Program-made: the position numbers and the translations under genes | Part shown: positions 25,867 through 36,176 of the stretch, piece after piece | How positions within the stretch are numbered: position 1 is the first letter of the stretch | Layout: each line of letters opens with the position of its first letter | Notes under the pieces: generated by a model | Seen by the model: only the letters and a program-made list of their open reading frames with translations | Databases searched by the model: none | What the model was told of the DNA's origin: nothing | From: Candidatus Kaistia colombiensis | GTDB lineage: Bacteria > Pseudomonadota > Alphaproteobacteria > Rhizobiales > Kaistiaceae | NCBI GenBank assembly: GCA_029203105.1 | Contig: CP119318.1 | Location: 3,672,501 to 3,736,500, forward strand | Reading direction: 5' to 3' | DNA: 64,000 nt

Positions 25867-26631
25867 TTACGGCCGCCAGCTGCCGTCATCCTCGCCAGCG
25901 TCGCGGGCATGCCCGACGTCGGCGGCGTCCTTGCGCCCCTTGAAGTCCTTGGCGAGCAAGAACAGCTCGACCGAACCGGCACGGCTCGCCGGCGGCTTGA
26001 TATGGTACACTGAGGCAAAGTTCTGCTTCAGCTGCGTCAGCACCGTATTCTCGGCACCGCCACGGAACACCTTGGTCAAAAAGTGACCACCCGGCTTGAG
26101 CACGCTGAGCGCAAAATCGACAGCCACCTCGCAGAGATAGATCGTGCGCAGGTGGTCGGTCTTCTGATGGCCGGTGGTCGGCGCCGCCATGTCGGACATG
26201 ACGACGTCGGCGCGGCCGCCCAGCGCCTGCTCGAGCAGCGCCGGCGCGTCCTCGTCCAGAAAATCCTTCTGGAACAGGATGACGCCGGGAAGCTGGTCCA
26301 TCTCCAGATAGTCGATCGCGACGACCCGCTTGTCGTCGTCAGTCGAGCCGACGCGTTCGACCGCCACCTGCGACCAGCCGCCAGGCGCGGCGCCGAGGTC
26401 GACGACGCGCATGCCCGGCGCCAGGATGTGGTGCTTGTCGTCGATCTCGATCAGCTTGTAGGCGGCGCGCGAGCGATAGCCCTCGCGCTTCGAGCGCGCG
26501 ACATAGGGATCGTTCAGCTGGCGCTCGAGCCAGCGCTGCGACGAGGCCGTGCGGCCGCGCGAGGTCTTGACGCGGACCGTGAGCTCGCGCCCGCCCGATC
26601 CCCTGCCCGAATTGTTCTTGGTGCCGGTCAT
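25867..26631 (-). CDS. rlmE: 23S rRNA 2'-O-methyltransferase RlmE (FtsJ)
   Basis: A 254-residue Rossmann methyltransferase that modifies U2552 of 23S rRNA in characterised homologues. YRSRAAYKLIEIDDKH carries the first catalytic lysine, VVDLGAAPGGWSQVAVERV is the SAM site, VVMSDMAAPTTGHQKTDH holds the catalytic Asp, and PGGHFLTKVFRGG the second lysine. The N-terminal 40 residues are basic and disordered-looking. The ATG at 26631 overlaps the end of the upstream Ppx/GppA gene (ATGA), so the two are co-translated. Confidence 0.95.
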   Translation of the reverse strand: MTGTKNNSGRGSGGRELTVRVKTSRGRTASSQRWLERQLNDPYVARSKREGYRSRAAYKLIEIDDKHHILAPGMRVVDLGAAPGGWSQVAVERVGSTDDDKRVVAIDYLEMDQLPGVILFQKDFLDEDAPALLEQALGGRADVVMSDMAAPTTGHQKTDHLRTIYLCEVAVDFALSVLKPGGHFLTKVFRGGAENTVLTQLKQNFASVYHIKPPASRAGSVELFLLAKDFKGRKDAADVGHARDAGEDDGSWRP

Positions 26632-28052
26632 GACGGCCTTCCGTTCTGCCGATGCGGCGAGCGCCGCCACACGCCGTCTTCCGCCATCATTTCTACCAAT
26701 ATACCCTCGCGCAAGCCTCTATCCGCCACCCGCAGCCGCTGGCAGGGCCAGCGCCGGCGAATGGCCTCGAGGATGGCGCAGCCGGCCAACACCAGATCCG
26801 CGCGCTCCTTGCCGATGCAGGGATTGGCGATCCGCGCGGCATAGTCCATGCCGGTCAGCGTGTTCATCATCAGATTGACTTCGTCGCCCGTCATCCAGGT
26901 GCCGTCGACCCGGCGCCGGTCATAGCGCTCCAGGCCGAGATGCACACCGGCGAGCGTGGTCACCGTGCCGGAAGTGCCCAGCATGTGCAGATTGCCGGCC
27001 GCGACCGCCTGGTCGAGGGCTTCCGCCTCCGGAAATTCGCGCAGCATCTCGGCGACTTCCACGACCATCGCTTCGAACACCGCCGGCGTCACCCGTTCGC
27101 CGCCATGCCGCTCGCTCAACGTCACGACGCCGACCGGCAGCGACGCCCAGGTGCGGATGCGATCCGACATGCGCCGCCGCCGCGCCTCGGCCGGACGGGT
27201 CAGGTCGATCCAGACCAGTTCGGACGAGCCGCCGCCGATGTCGAACAGCAGCGCGCCGTTGGAATTCGGGTCGATCAGCGAGGCGCAGCCCGACACGGCC
27301 AGCCGCGCCTCCGTCTCGCGCGAGACGATCTCCAGCACCAGCCCGGTCTCGCTGCGGACCCGCTCCAGGAAGATCGCGCCGTTCTCGGCCGAGCGGCACG
27401 CTTCCGTCGCGATCAGCCGGGCGCGCATGACGCCGCGATCCGCCAGCTTGGACCGGCAAACGCGCAGGGCCTCGACCGCCCTGTCCATCGCCGCCTCGCC
27501 GAGCCGGCCGCTGCGGCCGACGCCTTCGCCAAGCCGCACGATACGGGAAAACGCATCGACGACGCGAAATCCGCGCTCGCGCGGCTGCGCGATCAAGAGG
27601 CGGCAATTGTTGGTGCCGAGGTCGAGCGCGGCATAGAGCGCGTCGGGCGCGGCGGGTGCCTCGACGCGCGGGCGCGCATCGGGACGGCCGGACGCACGCG
27701 CATCCTGACCCTGCGCGCCTTGCGGCTGGCGAGCGGGATTGCCGGCCGGGCGCGCGGTTGCGGCTTGGCCGGGTCGGCCGCCCGCATTGGGCTGCGTCCG
27801 TGTCGCGTGGCCGCCCGGACTCGGCCGGTTCGCCTCGACCGCCTTGGCGTCCGGCTTCTGCCCGGACGCGTAGACGGGGCCGCGCTTCTTGCGCCGCCTG
27901 CCCTTCTTCTTGCCAGCATGCCCTGAGCCATTGCCACCATGGGGCTGGCCAGAACCATCGGCGGTCCCGACATGATTCCGTGGCTTGGCCACGGAATCAC
28001 TGACGGGCGCCCTGGAGTCCGCGATCCGCGGATCCTCGCCCGAAATTGTCAC
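26628..28052 (-). CDS. Ppx/GppA family phosphatase with a long basic N-terminal tail
   Basis: A 474-residue protein. The C-terminal 335 residues form the ASKHA-fold exopolyphosphatase/pppGpp phosphatase domain with phosphate motifs AALDLGTNNCRLLIAQ, LLFDIGGGSSELVWI and LGTSGTVTTLAGVHLG. The first 135 residues are low-complexity, rich in Pro, Gly, Arg and Lys (including GKKKGRRRKKRGPVY), and look RNA- or polyphosphate-binding. The GTG at 28052 is chosen because GAAGGAT lies upstream; an ATG at 28085 is possible. It overlaps rlmE by 4 bp. The substrate is either polyphosphate or (p)ppGpp; sequence alone cannot decide. Confidence 0.88.
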   Translation of the reverse strand: MTISGEDPRIADSRAPVSDSVAKPRNHVGTADGSGQPHGGNGSGHAGKKKGRRRKKRGPVYASGQKPDAKAVEANRPSPGGHATRTQPNAGGRPGQAATARPAGNPARQPQGAQGQDARASGRPDARPRVEAPAAPDALYAALDLGTNNCRLLIAQPRERGFRVVDAFSRIVRLGEGVGRSGRLGEAAMDRAVEALRVCRSKLADRGVMRARLIATEACRSAENGAIFLERVRSETGLVLEIVSRETEARLAVSGCASLIDPNSNGALLFDIGGGSSELVWIDLTRPAEARRRRMSDRIRTWASLPVGVVTLSERHGGERVTPAVFEAMVVEVAEMLREFPEAEALDQAVAAGNLHMLGTSGTVTTLAGVHLGLERYDRRRVDGTWMTGDEVNLMMNTLTGMDYAARIANPCIGKERADLVLAGCAILEAIRRRWPCQRLRVADRGLREGILVEMMAEDGVWRRSPHRQNGRPS

Positions 28053-28227
28053 ATCAAATCCTTCGGCCGCGCGGACACAGGTCAAATGGACCCGGCGCGC
28101 AGCTCATCGCGTGCTTGTTGGGGCTGAGTGTAGCAGCAAGCGGCGACGGCACAAGCGCGCCTGCGAGGAGCGTCGCCACAAACGCGGCAATCATGCCCGG
28201 ATCACCCGGTCGGGCCCGACAACCATC

Positions 28228-29559
28228 ATGCTTAACAGATCACTCCGGCTTCTTGGAAAAGCCACAAAGCCCCGTTCTTTCGAGGCAGATGCAGCAGCCG
28301 AGGGCATCGGATCGCGCGCATTTTCGGCGGATGGGTTGCCTCATCAGCCTTGGCGTGAGAGTCTTATCGTACGATTAACCAGGCTTGGAGCCTCCTTGAT
28401 CCGACCTTTGCTCCCGACGCGCAGACGATCTGGCCGCCGAGTACCCGGCGTCGCCGGTTGGATTCGCGGCCTCTCCGTGCTGCTCTTCTGCGTCGGGATT
28501 CCGGCGGCGGTGCTTGCCGACGACACCGCGTCGCGGGATGTCATCGAGGCGCGCATCGCCTACTACGCCAAGACATACGGCCTGCCGGCCGATCTGCTGC
28601 GCAAGGTCGTCCGGACCGAAAGCACCTTCAATCCGGCGGCGCGCAACGGTCCCTACTGGGGCTTGATGCAGATCCGGCACGATACGGCCAAGGGCATCGG
28701 CTTCGACGGGCCGGCGACCGGCCTGCTCGATGCGGAAACCAACCTGATCTATGGCGGCGCCTATCTCGCCAATGCTTATATCGTCGCCGGCGGCAATTCG
28801 GCCCGCGCGCACGCCCTCTACAAGAACGGCTATTACTACGAAGCCAAGCGCAAACGCCTGCTCTCCAGGCTGATCCGCGTGCCGATGGGCGAAACGCCGA
28901 TGCTGGTCGCCGGCAAGCTCGTCACAAGGCCTTCCGACAGAACCATGCTGGCGCTCGCCAGCCCCGATGCCGCGCCAGCGGCTGAAAAGGTCGCGACGGC
29001 GAAGCTGGCCCTCGCCGAAGGGGCCAAGCCAGAAGGCGCCAAGCTCGAACCGGCAGATGTCGTCGTGGCAAGCGCCGACGTCGCCGGCGGTCTCGTTCCG
29101 AAGCCGATCCCACGGCCCGTCGTGGCGAAGCCTGTCGTCGAGATGGCGGAAATGGTCGTGCCGATCCTGCCGCGCCACAAACCGGCCGTGCCGGTCCAGG
29201 CCGTCGCGATGGTCGAGCCGATCAAGGGGCCGGTGCGCGGTCTTCTCTACGCCACCGCGCTGGTGCCGCCCGCCACGGCCTCCAGGGCCGATTTCGCGGA
29301 CAACACGATCGCGCGGCCGGAACTGGCGCTAGCCAGCACCGCCTCGTCGCGCTTCGCCAAGGATGTGACGGCGATCGCCTTCGCGTCGCCGACCGCTGCG
29401 TCACGGCTTCCCGCCGCCCACAGGCTGCCGGCCACCTTGCGCCTCGCCTCGACCGATGACGGCATCCGCTCCGACGCGCCGGCCTGCTGCCAGCTTCCCG
29501 ATCCCATAGAAGCCGCGATGCCCCTGCCCCGCTCCCGCCCCGGTCATCGGGCGGATTGA
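28228..29559 (+). CDS. Lytic transglycosylase (SLT domain) with a long Pro/Ala-rich tail
   Basis: The SLT domain at about residues 105-210 cleaves peptidoglycan: YGLPADLLRKVVRTESTFNP has the catalytic Glu131, then GLMQIRHDTAKGIGFDG and NLIYGGAYLANAY. A hydrophobic signal segment (GLSVLLFCVGIPAAVLADD, 81-99) is preceded by a very long N region. The ATG at 28228 is the first in frame, but a TTG at 28396 with GGAG 5 bases upstream would give a more normal signal peptide and may be the true start. The C-terminal half (225-443) is repetitive Pro/Ala-rich sequence without a recognisable domain. It is divergent from the Ppx gene. Confidence 0.85.
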   Translation: MLNRSLRLLGKATKPRSFEADAAAEGIGSRAFSADGLPHQPWRESLIVRLTRLGASLIRPLLPTRRRSGRRVPGVAGWIRGLSVLLFCVGIPAAVLADDTASRDVIEARIAYYAKTYGLPADLLRKVVRTESTFNPAARNGPYWGLMQIRHDTAKGIGFDGPATGLLDAETNLIYGGAYLANAYIVAGGNSARAHALYKNGYYYEAKRKRLLSRLIRVPMGETPMLVAGKLVTRPSDRTMLALASPDAAPAAEKVATAKLALAEGAKPEGAKLEPADVVVASADVAGGLVPKPIPRPVVAKPVVEMAEMVVPILPRHKPAVPVQAVAMVEPIKGPVRGLLYATALVPPATASRADFADNTIARPELALASTASSRFAKDVTAIAFASPTAASRLPAAHRLPATLRLASTDDGIRSDAPACCQLPDPIEAAMPLPRSRPGHRAD

Positions 29560-29749
29560 CCTGCGTCGGCAGCATCCGCCCAGCCGAGCGCGTCTGTCCG
29601 CCCAAGCCGTAGAGCGTAGTCGAACAAACAGCTATCATCGCCGCACCGAACCGGGCCGGATCATCGCGCGGACGTTTCCAGTGCTTGTCGCCGCGGCAGG
29701 CAACTCGTACACTTTGCATCGCAATGACGCGTTACTTGAAGCGATAGTT

Positions 29750-30352
29750 ATGACCATCAAGGCGATTATGGTCGATGTCGATGGCGTGCTTATCGTCCAT
29801 CCAGATCAGCGTGGGTGGAGCGCCAATCTGGAACGAGATGTTGGCATTGCCGCATCGACGCTTCAGACGGATTTCTTCGCACCCCATTGGGATGACATTA
29901 TCCACGGACGGGCTTCATTGCGGGAGCGGCTTGGGCCGGCCCTGCAGAAGATGAATCCCGACGTAACCTGTGATGAGCTGATCGACTACTGGTTCAGCCA
30001 TGATGCGCATCTGAACTATGCTCTGCTGGCCGAACTCGCATCCTTCCGCGGCAGTGGCGCAAAGGTTCACCTTGCCACCGTCCAAGAACACGAGCGCGCC
30101 GACTACCTGTGGGAAGAACTTGGCCTTCGGAGCCAATTTGACGGCCTACACTACGCAGCCGCACTCGGTTGCTCGAAGCCTGATGCCAGCTTCTACAGAG
30201 CCATAGAACGCCGCACGGGCTTCAAGCCCCAAGAACTGTTCTTCATCGACGACAAAATCGCAAACGTTGAAAGCGCAAGGGCGTGCGGATGGAATGCTGC
30301 CCTTTGGACGGGGAAGGCCTCGCTACGCTCCCTCCTTCCGGCTGAGCCCTGA
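29750..30352 (+). CDS. HAD-superfamily hydrolase of lower GC content
   Basis: A 200-residue HAD subfamily IA phosphatase-like protein. Motif I is MVDVDGVLIV with both aspartates, motif II lies around KVHLATVQEH, motif III is the lysine in GCSKPDASFY, and motif IV is FFIDDKIANVESA. The start at 29750 puts motif I at the N terminus, as usual. Base composition is clearly less GC-rich than in the genes on either side, and codon choice is more relaxed, so it may be a recent acquisition. The substrate is unknown. It is a single gene between the transglycosylase and the convergent creatininase gene. Confidence 0.88.
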   Translation: MTIKAIMVDVDGVLIVHPDQRGWSANLERDVGIAASTLQTDFFAPHWDDIIHGRASLRERLGPALQKMNPDVTCDELIDYWFSHDAHLNYALLAELASFRGSGAKVHLATVQEHERADYLWEELGLRSQFDGLHYAAALGCSKPDASFYRAIERRTGFKPQELFFIDDKIANVESARACGWNAALWTGKASLRSLLPAEP

Positions 30353-30418
30353 TACGGGACGGTAGAGAGCCGCGCATTTTCAGTCTGCACGTCCTGACCC
30401 TAGACGAGCCGTCTGCCT

Positions 30419-31150
30419 CTAGCCGAGCCTGGCCAGGAAGAGCCGGATCAGGCGCACACTCTCTTCGGTGATGCCGGCGATCAGGGTCTCGCCCTTTTCG
30501 GCCGTCGACGGGCGCGGATCGCCGAACACGCCGGACTGATTGAAGCTGTCGAGCCCGATCGGTTCCAGCCCGAAGGTTTCCGGGAAGACAGGATATTCCG
30601 GCGCCGCCTTGTCCATGCGAACGAGCTGCGGCTCCAGCGCCAGCACCATCGAGGTCTCGACCTCGTCGGCATGGTAGAAGGTCGGTGCCGCCGGCTCGCT
30701 ATCGCAGATTTTTGAGGCGATCGTTTCCATGCCCGGATAGTCGAGATACATCACCGGGAAGCCGGCCTCGACCTTCAGCATCTGCGCCGCCTGGGTGATG
30801 GCGACGCGATTGCCGAAATGACCGTTGATGATGATCAGCGCCTTGACGCCCATCCGCTTCAGGCCACGGCCGATGTCGAGGAAGATCGCCCGCATCGTGT
30901 CCGACGACAGCGACAGCGTGCCGGCGAAGCCCTCATTGTTCCAGGCGTCGCCATAGGCGATCGGCGGCAGCAGAAGGCCGTCGATCTCGGTAGCGATCCG
31001 CCTCGCCACGCCCTGCGCCATGATCGTGTCGGTCGAGAGCGGCAGGTGGGCGCCATGTTGTTCCAGCGCGCCGACGGCCAGCACCGCGACCGCGCCCTTG
31101 GCGAGCGCTTCCTTCACTTCCGGCGAGGTGGCGGCATGAAGATCGAGCAT
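30419..31150 (-). CDS. Creatininase family amidohydrolase
   Basis: A 243-residue protein with the creatininase metal ligands: AVGALEQHGAHLPLSTDT (Glu, His, Asp), IINGHFGNR (His) and HADEVETSMVL (Glu). The family hydrolyses cyclic amides or related bonds (creatinine, guanine-like or formamidopyrimidine substrates). It is the last gene of a minus-strand series of adenine deaminase and BMP-type ABC importer genes, 5 bp from the last permease, so a role in breaking down a nucleobase-like ring is plausible but inferred. Confidence 0.88.
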   Translation of the reverse strand: MLDLHAATSPEVKEALAKGAVAVLAVGALEQHGAHLPLSTDTIMAQGVARRIATEIDGLLLPPIAYGDAWNNEGFAGTLSLSSDTMRAIFLDIGRGLKRMGVKALIIINGHFGNRVAITQAAQMLKVEAGFPVMYLDYPGMETIASKICDSEPAAPTFYHADEVETSMVLALEPQLVRMDKAAPEYPVFPETFGLEPIGLDSFNQSGVFGDPRPSTAEKGETLIAGITEESVRLIRLFLARLG

Positions 31151-31155
31151 GGCAA

Positions 31156-32110
31156 TCAGTCTCCGGAACGGCCGCGCCGGAACGGCACGCCGAGCGCGGC
31201 GGGAGCGCCGCCGCGTCCGACGAAGCCCGCCAGCACGATGATGGTGAGGACGTAAGGCAGCATCAGCATAAACTGGAACGGCACGCCGGTCGGCAACAGC
31301 TGCGCCCGCAATTGCAGAGCGTCAGCGGCGCCGAAGAGCAGTGCCGCGAACAGCACGCCGACGGGATGACGGCGGCCGAGGATCAGGATCGCCAGCGCGA
31401 TATAGCCGCGTCCCGCCGTCATGTTGTCGATGAAAATGCCGGTCGCCGACAGCGACAGGAACGCTCCTCCGAGACCGGCAAGCGCGCCGGAAATGGCGAC
31501 GGCGAGGTAGCGGATGCGGAAGACGTCGAGGCCCAGCGTCTCGGCCGCTTCCGGATGCTCGCCGACGGCGCGGATGTTGAGGCCGAGCCGGGTCTTCGCC
31601 ATCACAACCCAGGCGACGACGACCAGGCCGAGCGCGACATAGGCGAGCAGGTCCTGCCGGAACAAGAGCGGCCCGATGAGCGGGATATCGGCGAGCGCGC
31701 CAAGATCGAGCGGCGGGAAGGCGTCGATGCGCGGGCTCTGCGTGCCGGAACCGAAGATCAGCCGGTAGAAGAAGGCGGTGACGCCAACGGCGAGCAGGTT
31801 CATCGCGATGCCGACGACGACCTGATTGGCGCCCAGCGTGATGGTGAAAAAGCCGAGGATCAGGCCGAAGACGATGCCGGCAAGGATCGCCGCCACGACG
31901 CCGATGGCGAGGCTGCCGGACAGGAAGGCGGCGACGAAGCCGACAAAGGCGCCAATCAGCATGGCGCCTTCCAGGCCGATATTGAGCACGCCGGAGCGCT
32001 CGGCAAACAGTCCCGCCCAGCGCCGCCAGCATGATCGGAATGGCAAGGCGCATCGAAGCAGCAAGGAATCCGGCAAGCACCGGATCGGTGAGGAAGGCGA
32101 GCGCGTTCAT
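31156..32110 (-). CDS. BMP-type ABC transporter permease 2 (frame-disrupted)
   Basis: The protein begins MNALAFLTDPVLAGFLAASM at 32110 and, after one extra base near 32012 (the run TCCCGCCC on the plus strand), continues in another frame as GLFAERSGVLNIGLEGAMLIGAF, the hallmark of nucleoside/BMP-family permeases (NupQ/YufQ-like). About 317 residues with 8-9 helices are expected; AVGEHPEAAETLGLDVFRIRY is the coupling loop. The start overlaps the upstream permease by 4 bp. The single indel is probably a sequence error, because both halves remain well conserved. Confidence 0.83.
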
Positions 32111-33176
32111 CGGGCGCCTCCCTTCGAAAGCCGCGCGCGTAGCATGGTAAGCGCCGGGCGGCCGAGCAGGAACAGCACGACGAGGCCCTGGATCACGGTC
32201 GTCAGCGTGCCCGGCACGCCGGCCGCCGATTCCATCGTCGTGGCGCCGATCTGCAGCGCCGCGAACAGGAAGGCGGCGGCGAGCACGCCGAACGGGTTGG
32301 TCTGGCCGAGCAGCGCCACGATGATCGCCGTGTAGCCGAAGCCGGGCGACAGGTTTTCGATCATCCGCCGCTGCACGCCGGAAACCTCGGCGAAGCCGGC
32401 GAGACCCGCCAGCGCGCCGCAGATCAGAAAGCCGAACAGGATCGTGCCGCGCACGTTCATGCCGGCGTTCAACGCCGCGCGCGGGTTGAGCCCGACGACG
32501 CGCAGGCGGAATCCGTTGGTGCGCTTCCAGAGGAAGAGGTGCGCGAGGATGACGGCAGCGACGACGATCGAGGATGCCGGCATGCAGCCGCGTGCCGGAG
32601 AGCAGCACCGGCAGGCGCGCATCGGCGGTCAGCCGCGCCGTCTGCGCCAGCGCGGCGTTCGGATCGCGCAGCGGCCCGTGCAGCAGGAAGCCGACGAGAT
32701 GGATCGCGACATAGTTGAGCATGATCGTGGTGATCAGCTCGTCGGCGCGAAACCGCAGCTTCAGCCAGGCGGCAAGGCCGGACCAGAGCGCGCCGGCCAG
32801 CATCGCCGCAAGCGCCATCGCCGGCAGCAGGACGACGCCCGGCAGCCCCGCCCCGGCGACACGCCATCAGCCGCCGCCGCCGTGCCGCCGAGGAACAGCT
32901 GCCCCTCGGCGCCGACATTGAACACCCCGGCCCGGAAAGCGAGCGCGATGCCGAGGCCGCAGAGCGCCAGCGGCACGGTGCGCAGCAGCGTTTCGGCCAG
33001 GCCGTTGCGGCTGCCGAGCGCCGCCTCGAACAGCGCCGAATAGGCGGTGAGCGGATTGACGCCGACGGCGGCGATCAGCGCCGCGCCGACGACGAAGGCG
33101 GCGAGCACCGCCAAGACGCTGCCGGCGAGCGCCGGCGGCAGTTTGAACTTCGAGGCGGGCATCGGTTCGACCACGC

Positions 33177-33180
<4 letters not shown>
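32107..33180 (-). CDS. BMP-type ABC transporter permease 1 (frame-disrupted)
   Basis: Three overlapping frames make one permease of the NupP/YufP type. The N-terminal frame (33180 to about 32870) includes PLALCGLGIALAFRAGVFNVGAEGQLFLGG; the middle frame (about 32820-32590) has LKLRFRADELITTIMLNYVAIHLVGFLL; the last (about 32590-32107) has GFRLRVVGLNPRAALNAGMN. Indels lie near 32830-32870 and 32585. The start overlaps the ATPase gene by 4 bp. Family and position are certain; the disruption is likely a sequence error. Confidence 0.8.
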
Positions 33181-34841
<1,661 letters not shown>

Positions 34842-34916
34842 TTCGGTCCTCTCACCGTCCGGCGGGACGGGAAGCAGATCTGGCAGGGAGGCTGTCGCAG
34901 AAGCCTCCCCAAACTC

Positions 34917-35019
34917 CGTCATCCCGGGCTTGACCCGGGATCCATGCAGCCGTGCCGGACGGCGTTTCGCACGGCAACGTTTCGGCTGCATGGATCCCTG
35001 CTTTCGCAGGGATGACGGC
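34917..35019. repeat. Palindromic intergenic repeat (nested cruciform)
   Basis: CCGTCATCCC (34917-34926) and GGGATGACGG (35009-35018) are the outer arms. Inside are hairpins ATCCCGGG/CCCGGGAT (34921-34941) and ATCCCTGC/GCAGGGAT (34994-35013), and GGATCCATGCAGCCG pairs with CGGCTGCATGGATCC across the centre. The outer segments match the element at 17114-17140. It lies between the BMP binding-protein gene and its ATPase gene and could act as a processing or attenuation site in the operon mRNA. Confidence 0.82.
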
Positions 35020-35068
35020 GGAGCGTGGGAGGAACGGCCGGACAAGAGCCCGACCACCAATAGAAAAA

Positions 35069-36049
35069 TTACTCGGCGTTCGAGGTGTCGAGCGGCACGG
35101 TGAAGGCGCCGGACTTGATCGCTTCGAACTTGGCCTGCACGGCCTTCAGCACCTCCGGCGAGACGCCGGCGTCGAGACCGTGGAAATCGGCGAGCTTCAC
35201 AGAGCCCTCGGCGATGCCATAGGCCCAGTTATCGCTCTTCCAGCTCTTGTCCTCGACCGCCTTGCCGACGGCGGTGACGAGCGGGCCGAGATCCCACAGC
35301 ACGCTGGTCAGCACGACCTTCGGGCCGAGATGGTTCTGGTCGGTCATGGCGCCGAGCGCCAGCACGTTCTTGGCCAGCGCCGCGTCGATGACGCCGACGC
35401 CCTGGGCCGAGAGAACATCGGCGCCCTGCTCGACCTGGGCGATGGCGGCTTCCTTGGCCTTCGGCGGATCGAACCACGAGCCGATGAAGGTGTGCAGCAC
35501 CTTGGCGTCCGGCACCATCTCCTTCGCGCCGGCTTCATAGGCGTGCAGGTTGGCGAGCATGTTGGGAGCGGGCATGCCGCCGACCCAGCCGATCGTCTTC
35601 GACTTCGAAGCGCCAGCGCCGAGCATGCCGGCGAGATAGGCGCCCTGGTAGTCGGGGTTGGAATAAGTGCCGAGATTGGGCGCCAGTTCCTTGGCCGTGC
35701 CGGCCATGAACACCGTATTGGGGAAGTCCTCGGCGACGTTCAGCGCCGCGTCGCCAAAGGAGAAGGAATGGGCGAAGACGAGGCCATAGCCGCGCGAGGC
35801 GTAGTCGCGCAGGATGCGCTCGGCATCGGCGTCGGTGACGTTCTCGGAATAGGCGACTTCGGCGCCCAGCGCCTTGGCGGCCGCCTGCAGGCCGTTATAG
35901 CCGACCGAGTTCCAGTCGTTGTCGCTGATCGGGCCCGGCAGGATCATCGCGATCTTCAGGCCGTCCGCCTCGGCGGCGGCCATGCCGCCCATGGCGATCG
36001 GCAGCGCCAGCGCCGCGACGCGAATTCCCTGCTTCAGTCTCTCAAACAT
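35069..36049 (-). CDS. BMP family ABC transporter substrate-binding protein
   Basis: A 326-residue periplasmic protein with a signal peptide (about 1-26, cut near MAAAEA) and the BMP/Med-like fold: KIAMILPGPISDNDWNSVGYNGLQAA, then VFMAGTAKELAPNLGTYSNPDYQGAYLAG. Members bind purine nucleosides or bases in characterised cases. It lies between adenine deaminase (upstream) and the cognate ATPase and permeases (downstream), so purine uptake is likely. It lacks a lipobox, so it is soluble and not a lipoprotein. Confidence 0.92.
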   Translation of the reverse strand: MFERLKQGIRVAALALPIAMGGMAAAEADGLKIAMILPGPISDNDWNSVGYNGLQAAAKALGAEVAYSENVTDADAERILRDYASRGYGLVFAHSFSFGDAALNVAEDFPNTVFMAGTAKELAPNLGTYSNPDYQGAYLAGMLGAGASKSKTIGWVGGMPAPNMLANLHAYEAGAKEMVPDAKVLHTFIGSWFDPPKAKEAAIAQVEQGADVLSAQGVGVIDAALAKNVLALGAMTDQNHLGPKVVLTSVLWDLGPLVTAVGKAVEDKSWKSDNWAYGIAEGSVKLADFHGLDAGVSPEVLKAVQAKFEAIKSGAFTVPLDTSNAE

Positions 36050-36176
36050 GTCGATCCTCTTTCCCTGCTGTGGCGCCGGACGCCAATCCGGCCGAATGCT
36101 CTAATCCAAGCGCAAGTTTTAGCCAGCCTAAATCGAAGGCTTCTCCAGCCTCAAATCGTGCCGTTTGCCGGCATGG

